DNA from: Amantichitinum ursilacus | GTDB taxonomy: Bacteria > Pseudomonadota > Gammaproteobacteria > Burkholderiales > Chitinibacteraceae | NCBI RefSeq assembly: GCF_001294205.1 | Contig: NZ_LAQT01000003.1 | Coordinates: forward strand, 248,001-312,000 | Direction of reading: 5' to 3' | Length of the DNA stretch: 64,000 bases | Shown here: positions 52,680 through 62,158 of the stretch, piece by piece | Layout: each line of letters starts with the position of its first letter | Position numbering within the stretch: the stretch's first letter is position 1 | Program-made: the position numbers and the translations under genes | The notes under the pieces: model-generated | Database searches by the model: none | Seen by the model: the letters and a program-made list of their open reading frames with translations, nothing else | What the model was told of the DNA's origin: nothing

Positions 52680-52836
52680 GGTGGGTCTCGACCCACCATC
52701 CAGAGCCATCAAGAAGAAAGCAAAATGGGCGGGTCTCACCAGCGGGTCTAGCAGGTAGATTTCCAGCTATTGCGGTTCCTCGCAATTGGCTTTGAAAGGT
52801 GGGTCTAGACGGGGACGCCGAGTCCCACCCTATGGG
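52673..52836. repeat. Palindrome-bounded extragenic element
   Basis: A 164-bp element with terminal inverted repeats CCCATAGGGTGGG (52673-52685) and CCCACCCTATGGG (52824-52836), extending to 18 bp with one mismatch. Inside are GGTGGGTCTCGACCCACC (52680-52697) and further GGGTCT copies, related to the palindromes near 2206-2295. The left end overlaps the last codons of the monooxygenase gene. It may be a small non-autonomous mobile repeat and may also terminate both flanking genes. Confidence 0.7.
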
Positions 52837-52856
52837 TAGTGGTTATGGCGAGGCAG

Positions 52857-53102
52857 TTAGCGCCGATGTTCGTTAAGGATCTGCAGCACCTCGGGCGACA
52901 GCGGCACGCCGGCTTGCACTTGCGGGTCGGCCAGTGCGCGCCAGTGTTCGTAGGCGGCCTTGCGGGCATCCAGCAGCGGCCACACGTCTTCGTCCGAGCC
53001 CGTGCCGGCGCGCACGCGGTCTTTGGCCTGGCGAAACGCAATCGATGCCCCGATCAGCGCTTGTTCGGCCTGCTTTAATGCTTCTGCTTCACCTTCGTTC
53101 AT
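52857..53102 (-). CDS. Hypothetical 81-residue protein
   Basis: A small acidic-basic helical protein starting MNEGEAEALKQAEQALIGASI and ending VPLSPEVLQILNEHRR. AAGGGA lies about 9 bases before the ATG at 53102, and the frame back to 53225 is not expected to be coding. No domain, signal or membrane segment was recognised. It is divergent from the NRAMP gene. Prediction as a real gene rests on the ribosome-binding site and codon bias. Confidence 0.6.
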   Translation of the reverse strand: MNEGEAEALKQAEQALIGASIAFRQAKDRVRAGTGSDEDVWPLLDARKAAYEHWRALADPQVQAGVPLSPEVLQILNEHRR

Positions 53103-53372
53103 GCTGCACATCCCTTGCGCGGTTTTGTCCGGGCCAGCTTGTGGCTGGTGTTGCTGACCCATTGCTTGCACATTTATAGCCGCAATAGATAGCCGGGCAC
53201 ACTTTAACCGATGCGCGCAGCTCATGGCTGTCAGCTATGGTCGCGCTGAGATCAAGCGCACAACGCAGCCTGCTGTGGGATGACGCTGCCAGCGCGCAGC
53301 GGCGTACGGCCGATAGCGCGGTGTGCACCCTGCCACCACAATCGCCAGCATCACCACACTCTGGCCACATGC

Positions 53373-54638
53373 ATGGGCGCTCCCTCCGGTATCCGCAAGT
53401 TTCTGGGCCAGCTGGGCCCCGGCGTGATTACCGGTGCGTCCGACGATGACCCCAGCGGCATCGCTACCTATTCGCAAGCCGGCGCGGCCTATCGCTTTGA
53501 TACGTTGTGGACGCTGCTGTTTTCGTTTCCGCTGATGTACGCCATCCAGGCCATTTCGGCGCGCATCGGTCGCACCACCGGTCATGGCCTTGCCACCAAT
53601 CTGCGCCGACATTATCCGGGCTGGCTGTTTTATTGCATCGTGGCGCCGATGGCCGTGGCCAATGTCATCAATATCGGCGCGGATCTGGCCGCGATGGGCG
53701 ATGCGGCTGCGTTGCTGGCGGGCAAACACGGTAAAGAGGCATTTACCCTCGGCTTTGGCTTGCTCTGTCTGGCGCTGATTTTATTGGTGCCGTACTCGCG
53801 CTACGCCAATGTGCTGAAGTGGCTGACGCTGTCGCTGTTCGCCTATATCGCCGTGCTGTTTACCGTGCAGATTCCGTGGGGCACCGTCGCGCAAGCCACG
53901 CTGCTGCCGGCCATGCATCTGGACAGCAAATACATCACCGTGGTGGTCGCCATCCTCGGCACCACCATCAGCCCGTATCTGTTTTTCTGGCAGGCCTCCC
54001 AAGAAGTGGAAGAGATCCGCAAAGAACCGTTACGCGATCCGCTGATCCATGCACCCGAACAAGCGCCGGCCGAACTGAGCCGCATCCGTATCGACACGCT
54101 GGTGGGCATGGGTTTTTCGACGGTGATTGCGTATTGCATCATGGTCTCGACCGCCGCCACGCTAAACATGCACGGCGTGACCGACATCCAGACCACCGCC
54201 CAGGCCGCCGAAGCGTTGCGCCCCGTGGCCGGCCGCTTTGCCTTCTGGCTGTTTGCCGGCGGCCTGATCGGCACCGGCTTGCTGGGCGTGCCCATCCTGG
54301 CCGCCTCTGCCGCCTATGGCATCGCCGGCACTTTTCGCTGGAAAAACAGCCTGGAACACAAACCGCTGCAAGCGCCGCAGTTCTACACCGCGCTCGCGCT
54401 GGCCATCCTGCTGGGGATGGCCATGAACATCGTCCATATCGACCCGATCAAGGCGCTGTTCTGGAGCGCCGTCATCAACGGCGTGGTGGCCGTGCCGGTG
54501 ATGTGGATCCTGATGCTGCTGTCGGCCAACCGCAACGCCATGGGCGACTTTACCGTGCACGGCAGCTTGCGCTGGCTGGGCTGGCTGGCAACCCTGGCGA
54601 TGGCGGCGGCGGTGGTGGCGATGTTTGTGTTTATGTAG
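53373..54638 (+). CDS. NRAMP-family metal transporter homologue
   Basis: A 421-residue inner-membrane protein with about 11 TM helices. TM1 carries DDDPSGIATYSQAG, so the canonical DPGN metal-binding motif is DPSG (26-29) here. TM6 reads VIAYCIMVSTAATL instead of the canonical MPH-type motif. These changes are those of divergent NRAMP groups, and the ion carried may differ from Mn or Fe. The ATG at 53373 gives the normal NRAMP length but has a poor Shine-Dalgarno. It converges with the DUF1254 gene. Confidence 0.88.
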   Translation: MGAPSGIRKFLGQLGPGVITGASDDDPSGIATYSQAGAAYRFDTLWTLLFSFPLMYAIQAISARIGRTTGHGLATNLRRHYPGWLFYCIVAPMAVANVINIGADLAAMGDAAALLAGKHGKEAFTLGFGLLCLALILLVPYSRYANVLKWLTLSLFAYIAVLFTVQIPWGTVAQATLLPAMHLDSKYITVVVAILGTTISPYLFFWQASQEVEEIRKEPLRDPLIHAPEQAPAELSRIRIDTLVGMGFSTVIAYCIMVSTAATLNMHGVTDIQTTAQAAEALRPVAGRFAFWLFAGGLIGTGLLGVPILAASAAYGIAGTFRWKNSLEHKPLQAPQFYTALALAILLGMAMNIVHIDPIKALFWSAVINGVVAVPVMWILMLLSANRNAMGDFTVHGSLRWLGWLATLAMAAAVVAMFVFM

Positions 54639-54644
54639 GCGGAA

Positions 54645-56108
54645 TCAATCCACCCGTTCCAGATCCGGCAATTTCCAGCTCTTGTCAAAATAGGATTCCA
54701 GTGGCGCGTACAGGCGGAACAGAACAAAAAAGCTTTTGCCCGGTAGCGTGGGAATCCAGTTACTCGCGCCGCTGGCTGGCGGTTTGGGGCCCACGTACAA
54801 ATCGACCGAGCCATCGCTGTTTTTAGCCAGATTCGCGCGCGATGATTTGTCCACCACATCGCCCGGTGCGTTGGCAAAAAACGAACGGGTGTCGGTGTCG
54901 TAGACGCTCAACGACCAGAACAATTTGGCCGGCGCGTTGGGTGGCACGTGCAGGCGGTAATTCTTGTCGCCACTCAGCCATGCGCCGTCTTTGTCATGCG
55001 CGGTGCCCAGGTAGGCCTGGCCCACGCCTGGCGTATGGGTGCTCATGCCGCGGCTGGTGGTGACGGCCTGATAGAAATAGTTGGTGCGCTCATCCAGCGG
55101 CGCATAGCTTCCGGTGTCCTGGCCCACATCAAAATTGATCAAATATTCCCAGCGGGTATCAGCGCGGTAGCGGGCGGCCGGGTCGCGGTTGGCGAAGGCG
55201 ATGGACTGGCCCATCAGTTCGCCGGTGGTCGCGCCTTGCAGCAAGATCTTTTGTTGGCGCGCGTCGGGCTGGAAGGGCTTGCCTTTTTCGATGCCCAGCG
55301 GCTTGAGCATCGCCATATAAAAGCGGTCGCGCTCCTGCACCGGCTCGCGCTGCAGAATTTCGTTCAGGCTGGCCCAATACGCCGCGCCGCGCGGCGGTAC
55401 CTGGCTCCATGCGCGCCCTTCCGGCCGTAAAAAGCGTGTATGCCCGGGCTGTGCGCGCTGGGCATACGGGTACATGTTAAAGCGGCTGATCACCGCCTTG
55501 GCCTTGGCCGGGTCGGCGTCCAGCGCCCGAAACGCGACGATCATGTTAAATGTGGGCACCTGCACCACGCGGTAGGTGGCGGCGTCCAGACCCTCGGGCG
55601 CGGTCTGCCCCGGCCCCAGAATCAGGTACTTGCTGCCCTTGCCATGATCGGGGCCGGTTTCGCCCATGTCGGTGACCGGACGTTGCCAGAAATCGCCCAC
55701 GCCGCCCGCCGATGCGCCTTGCGGATAATCGATGACCAGTGGGCCGGTGCGCGCCAGATCAGGAAATCCGACGATATAAGGTGTGGTGGCGTTGGGGGTC
55801 AGAATGCCCAGTTTGTCTTGCACGCTGGTGTACACCAGCATGTCGGTGTCTTTGGCGCCGAACACATTGCGGTGCGCCTTTTGCCATTCGTTAAACCCGA
55901 CGATGGGCAAGCCCCACAAATAGGCTTGGGTGGCGCGCTGGTAGTCCAGTTGGTCATACAGTTGGTCCACGGTGGCCTGGTCGGCGGGCAAACCTTGCTG
56001 CAGCGGGATTTTGCCGGCGGGGGTGTCGACGCTGGCTGCGTGCGCAGGTGCGGTGCTTAACACCAGCGCGGCCACGAGCGGCAGCAGGACGGGGCGGATA
56101 ACGCGCAT
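54645..56108 (-). CDS. DUF1254/DUF1214 domain-containing periplasmic protein
   Basis: A 487-residue exported protein with a signal peptide ending at AHA/ASVDT. DUF1254 covers the first half (ATQAYLWGLPIVGFNEWQ, TPNATTPYIVGF) and DUF1214 the C-terminal part (NYRLHVPPNAPAKLFWSLSVYDTDTRSF, then NWIPTLPGKSFFVLFRLYAPLE). The family is widespread and functionally unassigned. The length is normal, so it is an intact two-domain form. Its stop is 6 bp from the convergent NRAMP gene. The upstream gap is long. Confidence 0.92.
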   Translation of the reverse strand: MRVIRPVLLPLVAALVLSTAPAHAASVDTPAGKIPLQQGLPADQATVDQLYDQLDYQRATQAYLWGLPIVGFNEWQKAHRNVFGAKDTDMLVYTSVQDKLGILTPNATTPYIVGFPDLARTGPLVIDYPQGASAGGVGDFWQRPVTDMGETGPDHGKGSKYLILGPGQTAPEGLDAATYRVVQVPTFNMIVAFRALDADPAKAKAVISRFNMYPYAQRAQPGHTRFLRPEGRAWSQVPPRGAAYWASLNEILQREPVQERDRFYMAMLKPLGIEKGKPFQPDARQQKILLQGATTGELMGQSIAFANRDPAARYRADTRWEYLINFDVGQDTGSYAPLDERTNYFYQAVTTSRGMSTHTPGVGQAYLGTAHDKDGAWLSGDKNYRLHVPPNAPAKLFWSLSVYDTDTRSFFANAPGDVVDKSSRANLAKNSDGSVDLYVGPKPPASGASNWIPTLPGKSFFVLFRLYAPLESYFDKSWKLPDLERVD

Positions 56109-56794
56109 GCGGTTTTACTCCAGCAAACTTGAGAAGGGGAGCTGCGGGGCAGCGGGTTGCCTTGGCCCGGACTGGACACAACCGGGCCTGCCGCTGCCTG
56201 CACGCGCTGACGTGCCACGCCGCGCGCTGTGGCTTCTCTATAGTCAGTCGCTGTATCTCCCGCCATCCCTTAAATGTTACGAGCACGGTGACGACCTGCG
56301 CCGATCAGTGGCCGAAACCGTGGGGATAGACGGCACCATTCAGAAAGCTTTGTAGGCGGATTCTGCCTTTTTAAGCTGGTTTATCAGAATTTACTTACAT
56401 GCATGAGCCGCTGCTCCGCCGGCTCAAAGCGCATTGATTACGTGCTGCCTTTGCGCCCTAAACATGTTGTAAAACTACATGAATATTGATAAAAAACAGT
56501 GTTGTATCTAGCATTGGCGCGGGTTTCAGGTGTACGCTGCTTCCCGCTCATTCGCGCACGCAAAAAGTGTTTAAAACACTTTTGCACCAGGACCGCTACT
56601 AGCCAGGCAAGATCCTGATTGCTTACGCCAGGCAAAAAGAAATATCGTCCTGTCATGCATCCGGTGCGGACTGTGTGCCGTATGTAGAGATCAGCGTAAC
56701 GCGTAGGCAAACGGCCAGGCGCGGCGCGTATTAATTCAAGGTTGCGGGTGGGCTGAACCCATAGCCACGGGCTTTGAACTGCAAGGGGACTCGT
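56109..56794. other. Long intergenic region upstream of PAS-PAS MCP
   Basis: A 686-bp gap between divergent genes. It is AT-rich from about 56330 to 56720. It holds the palindrome at 56563-56583 and presumably the promoters of DUF1254 (left) and the MCP (right). Frames in it are short and look non-coding, and no RNA was recognised. Confidence 0.5.
56563..56583. promoter_or_regulatory. 21-bp perfect palindrome upstream of MCP
   Basis: Arms AAAAGTGTTT and AAACACTTTT flank one central A. The pairing extends to GC on both outer sides with one bulge. It lies 211 bp before the MCP start. The AT-rich arms suit an operator. A T-run is present only inside the stem, so a terminator is unlikely. Confidence 0.45.
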
Positions 56795-58114
56795 ATGTTT
56801 GGTGGTGCAATCCGGCAAGAAAACACGCGGCTGGGCCAGGCGCTCAGCGTTGCTTCTTCAAAGCTGAAGGCGCTGGATGCGTCGTTGGCGCGGGTCGAGT
56901 TCGATTTGCAGGGCAAGTTGCTGGCGTGCAATGACATTTTTGCCGATGTGATGGCGCTGCAACCGGGCGAGCGTCGCCACGCCGAGCTGTGCGACGCCGA
57001 CTATGTGCAAAGCCGCGATTACACGGCGTTCTGGGACAAATTGCGCCGCGGCACCGCGTTTAGTGGCGTGGTAAAACGCCGCCGCATGGATGGTCGCCCA
57101 GTGTGGCTGGAAGCCACCTATAGCCCGGTGCAGGACGCCAATGGCCAGGTGGTGGGCGTGATCAAGGTGGCCAGCGATATCACTGAGCGCATCAACGAGG
57201 CGGCGCGCAACCAGGCGTTGATTGACGCAGTCAATCGCGTCATGGCCGTCATCGAATTTACGCCCGATGGTGAGATCATCACCGCCAACGATAATTTTCT
57301 GAAAACCATGGGCTACCGCCTCGAAGATTTGCGCGGTCGGCATCACCGGGTGTTTTGCGAAGCCGAATATGCGCAGACGGAGGCCTACCAGCGTCTGTGG
57401 GCCGATATGCGCGCGGGCCGCGTGTTTGCCGCCGAGATCAAACGCATTGCCGCCGATGGTTCGGTGCGATGGCTGGAGGCCAGCTACAACCCGGTGTTTG
57501 ACCAGAGCGGCAAGGTGATCAGCGTGATCAAGTTCGCCACCGATGTCACCGCCCGGGTTGCGCGCAATCTGGCCGAGCGCGATGGCACCTTGCTGGCAAT
57601 GACCGCCAGCCAGCAGACGTCCGAATGGGCCAGCCAGGGCATGGAAAACATCGGCAAAGGCGTGCAGATTATCCAGCGCATGTCGGGCTCGATCAGCGAG
57701 GCGGCCGATAACATGGCCGAGCTGGGCGAAGAGTCCAAACGTATTACCTCCATCGTGCAAACCATCAAAGAGATTGCCGATCAGACCAACCTGCTGGCGC
57801 TCAACGCCGCCATCGAAGCCGCGCGTGCGGGCGAAACCGGCCGTGGCTTTGCCGTGGTGGCCGACGAGGTGCGCAAGCTGGCTGAACGCACCGCGCAATC
57901 GACGGAAGAAATCGGCAAAATGGTGCGCCAGATTCAGGGCAAGACCAGCGTGGCGGTGGCCGATATGTCGAGCATTAACGATCTGGCATCCAGCAGCGTG
58001 GCGATGACCGAAGAAGTGGGCACCGCGATGTCGCAGATCAACGCAAGTGCACGCTCAGTCGTTGAAGCCATTGGGCAGCTGACGCACATGCTGCAAGAAG
58101 ACCATCACGAATAG
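56795..58114 (+). CDS. Cytoplasmic methyl-accepting protein with two PAS domains
   Basis: A 439-residue soluble transducer without TM segments. PAS1 (about 28-140) and PAS2 (about 148-262) are both of the [14 protein letters not shown] / [14 protein letters not shown] type, each followed by a PAC-like ITER/VTAR end. A short signalling domain carries the conserved [20 protein letters not shown] tip and only short flanking helices. It probably senses a cytoplasmic redox or small-molecule signal. The ATG at 56795 has AAGGGG upstream; the frame back to 56774 is rejected. Confidence 0.93.
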   Translation: MFGGAIRQENTRLGQALSVASSKLKALDASLARVEFDLQGKLLACNDIFADVMALQPGERRHAELCDADYVQSRDYTAFWDKLRRGTAFSGVVKRRRMDGRPVWLEATYSPVQDANGQVVGVIKVASDITERINEAARNQALIDAVNRVMAVIEFTPDGEIITANDNFLKTMGYRLEDLRGRHHRVFCEAEYAQTEAYQRLWADMRAGRVFAAEIKRIAADGSVRWLEASYNPVFDQSGKVISVIKFATDVTARVARNLAERDGTLLAMTASQQTSEWASQGMENIGKGVQIIQRMSGSISEAADNMAELGEESKRITSIVQTIKEIADQTNLLALNAAIEAARAGETGRGFAVVADEVRKLAERTAQSTEEIGKMVRQIQGKTSVAVADMSSINDLASSSVAMTEEVGTAMSQINASARSVVEAIGQLTHMLQEDHHE

Positions 58115-58174
58115 CCGCCGGCGATATTTATTCTGATCACGGGCGGCCGCGCGATTTGATAAGGGGCGGTTCCG

Positions 58175-58795
58175 TTGTCGGGTTTATCGAACTTTGGGTT
58201 TAAGGGCTGCCGGTCTGTCGCGGTCTGCATCACGGCGCTGGCCCTGCTGCTCGGCAGCGCCCCGGCCAGCGCGCATCCGCATGTGTGGGTTACCTACGAG
58301 GTCAGCGCCGTTTTTAAAAATGCGCAGCTGACCGCGTTGCGCCAGCGCTGGACGTTTGATGACCAGTTCACCAGCGCGGTGCTTGGCGATATCGGCAAGA
58401 GCAAGATCAAAACGGTGGATAGGGCCACTGCCGCCAAAATCCGCGCCAATGCCTTCGATAACCTGGCCAATTACCAGTATTTTCAGCACGTTAATGTCAA
58501 CGGTCGGCCCATCAATCTGGGCGCGCCCACCGACTTTAACGTCAAGCTGAAGGGCGACCAACTGGTGTACGAATTCTCTCTGCCGCTTAACCCACCGGTT
58601 AATCCGCGCCTGGTGCAGGTGACGCTGGGCTTATGGGACAGCAGCTTCTTTGTCGATTACGAGCCGGATAACCCCAAGGCCGTGACCACCAGCGGCGACG
58701 GCGCCAACGGCTGCGTGCTCAGCAGCAGCGAAGACCGCGCGCATCCCATTTTCTACGGCACGATCAACCCACTGGTATGGAAACTCAGTTGCTAA
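58175..58795 (+). CDS. DUF1007 family periplasmic protein
   Basis: A 206-residue exported protein with a signal peptide cleaved at ASA/HPHVWVTYE. The mature HPHVW start is the DUF1007 hallmark and looks like an N-terminal metal ligand. Then QRWTFDDQFTSAVL and YFQHVNVNGRP follow. DUF1007 proteins are typically encoded just before NicO-type Ni/Co/Zn transporters, as here, with a 19-bp overlap. The start is TTG at 58175 with AAGGGG at good spacing; no ATG gives a complete signal peptide. Confidence 0.88.
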   Translation: MSGLSNFGFKGCRSVAVCITALALLLGSAPASAHPHVWVTYEVSAVFKNAQLTALRQRWTFDDQFTSAVLGDIGKSKIKTVDRATAAKIRANAFDNLANYQYFQHVNVNGRPINLGAPTDFNVKLKGDQLVYEFSLPLNPPVNPRLVQVTLGLWDSSFFVDYEPDNPKAVTTSGDGANGCVLSSSEDRAHPIFYGTINPLVWKLSC

Positions 58796-59886
58796 TCGCC
58801 TGGCGTATGTCTCTGTTATGGATCACGCGGTGGACGCTGTGCGCTTTGCTGCTGGGGGGTGCAGGCGCGGCGTGGGCTGCGCCGGCGCTGGATTATTTTG
58901 GCCGGCCGCTGGCGGCATCGGCGCCGGCCGCTTCGGTGGCGGCCTCGGCTTCTGCGCCAGCACCGGCGGCAACGCAGCCGCAGCCCGAAACGCAAACGCA
59001 CTGGAGCATCCCCGCGCCCATCCAGCACGCGCTGGCGACTGCCATCCGCTGGCAAAGCCGCCTGAACGCGCAGCTGACCCAGCAAGCCAAAGCCGCGCGC
59101 GACGGCCATACCTGGGCGGCGGTGCAGGGCATGATCTTGCTGTCGTTTCTGTACGGCGTGCTGCACGCCATCGGGCCTGGCCACGGCAAGATTGTGATTA
59201 GCGGCTATTTTGTGTCGCAGCGCGCACGCGTGTCGCACGGCTTGTTGATGAGCGCGACGGCCGCGCTGATGCAGGCGCTGGTAGCGATTGCCCTGGTGGG
59301 CGTGCTGGCGGCGCTGTCGGGCGCAACGGCGCAAACCATCATTGGCCATGCCGCGTCGCTGGAAATGGTTAGCTATGCCGCGATTGCCGCGCTGGGCCTG
59401 GTGATGCTGAACCGGCTACGCCAAGGCCAGGATGCCTGCGGGCATGATCACAGCAAAGACAGCGGCGGCAGCGCGGCATTGCGACCGCGTCGCAATGCCG
59501 CCGCAACGGGCGCACGCCGAGCGCTGGGCCAACCGGCCTATCGCGTAGTTAACCAGCCGCATACGCTGGCCACGCTGTTGCTGACCGGCGGCGCAGTGGG
59601 CTTGCGGCCGTGTTCGGGCGCGATTCTGGTGCTGCTGTTTTGTCTGGCCAACGGCATTTTTATGGTGGGCGTAATCGCAGCGCTGGCGATGGCGGCGGGC
59701 GTGGCCATCACCGTATCGGCCATCAGCCTGGGCGCGTTGGGGGCGCAGCGCATGCTGGCGGGCCGCGCGGCGTCGCTACGGTGGCGACGACGTTTGTCGT
59801 GGGCGGGCGCCATCGTGATCACCTTGTTTGGACTGCTACAGGCGCTGCTGTTGGCGCTCGGCCTGGTACTGCCGAGCGCCGCCTGA
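58777..59886 (+). CDS. NicO-type nickel/cobalt transporter (RcnA-like permease)
   Basis: A 369-residue inner-membrane protein. The first helix is at about 15-35, then a Pro/Ala-rich periplasmic stretch (about 45-75), then helices carrying VLHAIGPGHGK (His130, GPGHGK 133-138), the NicO signature for a Ni/Co channel. A His-containing loop (GHDHSKDS) and RPCSGAILVLLFCLANG follow. The ATG overlaps the DUF1007 gene by 19 bp. Direction of transport (efflux as RcnA or uptake) cannot be told from sequence. It converges with the TonB receptor gene. Confidence 0.92.
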   Translation: METQLLIAWRMSLLWITRWTLCALLLGGAGAAWAAPALDYFGRPLAASAPAASVAASASAPAPAATQPQPETQTHWSIPAPIQHALATAIRWQSRLNAQLTQQAKAARDGHTWAAVQGMILLSFLYGVLHAIGPGHGKIVISGYFVSQRARVSHGLLMSATAALMQALVAIALVGVLAALSGATAQTIIGHAASLEMVSYAAIAALGLVMLNRLRQGQDACGHDHSKDSGGSAALRPRRNAAATGARRALGQPAYRVVNQPHTLATLLLTGGAVGLRPCSGAILVLLFCLANGIFMVGVIAALAMAAGVAITVSAISLGALGAQRMLAGRAASLRWRRRLSWAGAIVITLFGLLQALLLALGLVLPSAA

Positions 59887-59904
59887 TGCGGATGGTGTGA
59901 CGAC

Positions 59905-62055
59905 TTAAAACGTGGTGGTGACGCCCGCGTAATAGCTACGGCGCGCGCCATATTGCGGCGCGCCCACGCCTACGCCCGAGCCATCGCGCAGCAGATAGCT
60001 TTTATCAAACAGATTCAGCACCGCCAGACGCCCTTCGATTTCGCCCGCCGCGTATTTCCACGTGTGGGTGAGCGTGCCGTTGACCACGGTGTAATGTGGC
60101 AGGGCGCTGCTATTAGGCGCGCCGCCATCGGGCGTATTGCGCAAGCCGCTGCCAAACAAAAAATCCCCACCGATACTGCTCGCGCCATAGCGATAACTGA
60201 GGCCGCCCGACAAGGTATAGGTCTGGTCATGGTCCAGATAGATCTGGTGATTGGCGATATAAGCCAATTCATCCGGATCAAACAGCGCCTGGCCCGAGAC
60301 GATATGCTTGCCTTTAGCTTGCTGATACGCGGCATTTAAATAGCCAGTCCAGTTGTCTTTATTAAATGTGCTGGATAGCTCTACCCCCTGGGCATAACCT
60401 TCAGCGTAATTGAATGGCGATAAAATCAGCGCCTGGCCAAACTGGCCTTCATCCAGCAGATTGCGGATATGTTTGTAATACGCATCCGCCGCCACGGTGA
60501 TTGCCGGGCTCACTACATGGCTGATTCCGATATCGTAATAGCTGGTGCGTTCGGCCTTCACCGGGTCCGAAGTACTGATTGCGGCCTGATTGGTGGTGCC
60601 GTTATATAGCGCAATGCTGTCTTGCGCCGCCAGTTCTTGCGGTGGCGGCGTGAAATAGCGCGAGAAGCCAGCATGCACGGCAGTGGCGTCGCTCAGCTTA
60701 TAAGCCACATTAACGCGCGGGCTGAATTGCTGTTCCTGGGTAAACGCTGCCACGTGGTCATAGCGCACGCCGTAGTTAACCGTTAATGCCGGATCGATCC
60801 GCCATTCATCCTGCACATACACGCTGGCCAGCGTGCCGGTTTTGCCCGAGTTATCGCTTACCGTAAACGGGATATCGCTGCTTTGCGCGCCGTCTTCGTC
60901 AGTACTGAACACGCTCACGCTGTTATTGCTGGCGGTTTGTTGTCGTTGCAGCAAAGCGCCCAGACGCACGGTATGCGCGGCATTCAGGGCATAACTGGCA
61001 TCGGCTTGCAGCCCGTTGGCGCTATTGCTGCGCCGCGTATCCGAGGCCACGCCGTTATAAATCAGGTCGCCGATTGCATCTGGCGAAAAATGCAGATCGG
61101 AATATTGATGGAATGCGGAAATCTGCCCATCCATGCGTTCGAATTGCTTTTGCCATGTAGCAACAAAGAAGCGAGTGGATTCGTGTTGTTGTTCATTGAC
61201 CTGGCTCGATGGATAAAGATTGAAACCGGTGGCGGGGTCGGCATAACCCGCCAAGGCAAAAGCCGCATCCTGATCGGGATTGGTGGGGATTTGATAACGG
61301 CCGTTATAGGTGCCAAATAAAAAGCCCAGCCGTGTGCTGTCATCCACAAAATATTGCAGATCGCCAAAGCTGCGGCTTTGCCGCGTGTCATCGTGGTCGG
61401 CATTGCGGCTGTCAGTCGGGTTTTCGATGCCGGCCGAATTGCGGTTATAGCTGCCCGATAAATAATAATTAAGCCGACCGGCCGAGCCATATAAGGCCAG
61501 ACTGGGTTCCAGCGTGTCATGGCTGCCCACCAGCATGCCGATGCTGCCACCGGGTTTAACGCTACCGCTTTTAGTCTGGATATCCACCACGCCCGCTGTG
61601 CGCAAACCATATTGCGCGGGCAATGCGCCGGTTAAAAAATCAATACGGTCGACATACCGGGTATCGATGCTGGCGCCAAAGCCGGCAATCGATTCGGGCA
61701 ATTGCACGCCATCAATCCGGTATTGCACATCGCCATGATCGTCGCGCGCATGCAGGCCGCCCGACGCTTTGGAATCTTTATCCACGCCGGGCAGGCGCAA
61801 TAACAGTTCGTCCAGCGGCGTGGCATCGCCTTGGCCCAGGCCGTCGATCAAACCTTGATCCAGCGTATAGACCGTCGTGCCGACCTTGGGCGATAAGCCG
61901 ATGCGCGCATTTTTGAGCCGGGTGGCGGTGACATCGACGCGTTCGACATTCTGCGCGGCGGCCTCGTCGGCGGCGCTGTCGGCGGCGTGGGCCATGGCGT
62001 TAAACGACAAACCAGCCAGCAGCGCGGCCAGCGGGCGAAGGGTGGGAAAGGGCAT
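59905..62055 (-). CDS. TonB-dependent receptor, possible metal (Zn/Ni/Co) complex uptake
   Basis: A 716-residue receptor. A signal peptide ends at AHA/ADSAADE, a TonB-box-like VERVDVTATRL follows, and the plug includes GTTVYTLDQGLIDGL and LLLRLPGVDKDSKASGG. The barrel ends with RRSYYAGVTTTF. There is no STN domain. It is transcribed toward the DUF1007/NicO pair. Two copies of a Fur-family-like palindrome lie 59-124 bp upstream of its ATG, so it is likely derepressed by shortage of some metal other than iron (inference). The ATG at 62055 begins the signal peptide. Confidence 0.92.
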   Translation of the reverse strand: MPFPTLRPLAALLAGLSFNAMAHAADSAADEAAAQNVERVDVTATRLKNARIGLSPKVGTTVYTLDQGLIDGLGQGDATPLDELLLRLPGVDKDSKASGGLHARDDHGDVQYRIDGVQLPESIAGFGASIDTRYVDRIDFLTGALPAQYGLRTAGVVDIQTKSGSVKPGGSIGMLVGSHDTLEPSLALYGSAGRLNYYLSGSYNRNSAGIENPTDSRNADHDDTRQSRSFGDLQYFVDDSTRLGFLFGTYNGRYQIPTNPDQDAAFALAGYADPATGFNLYPSSQVNEQQHESTRFFVATWQKQFERMDGQISAFHQYSDLHFSPDAIGDLIYNGVASDTRRSNSANGLQADASYALNAAHTVRLGALLQRQQTASNNSVSVFSTDEDGAQSSDIPFTVSDNSGKTGTLASVYVQDEWRIDPALTVNYGVRYDHVAAFTQEQQFSPRVNVAYKLSDATAVHAGFSRYFTPPPQELAAQDSIALYNGTTNQAAISTSDPVKAERTSYYDIGISHVVSPAITVAADAYYKHIRNLLDEGQFGQALILSPFNYAEGYAQGVELSSTFNKDNWTGYLNAAYQQAKGKHIVSGQALFDPDELAYIANHQIYLDHDQTYTLSGGLSYRYGASSIGGDFLFGSGLRNTPDGGAPNSSALPHYTVVNGTLTHTWKYAAGEIEGRLAVLNLFDKSYLLRDGSGVGVGAPQYGARRSYYAGVTTTF

Positions 62056-62113
62056 GGGGGCAGTCCTGAATATTCTTGTTGATGGCGGGCGACGCCGGGG
62101 GAGGGCGTCTACT

Positions 62114-62132
62114 AATGCAACAATGTTGCATT
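62114..62132 (-). promoter_or_regulatory. Fur-family-like palindrome, copy 1 (candidate Zur site)
   Basis: AATGCAACAATGTTGCATT is a perfect palindrome around one central base. It contains TGCAACA-N-TGTTGCA, the 7-1-7 layout of Fur-family sites. It ends 59 bp upstream of the receptor ATG. It differs from the Fur boxes of the iron islands, which argues for a different family member such as Zur. Confidence 0.7.
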
Positions 62133-62158
62133 TGGCGCATGGTAACGGGATATCGACG

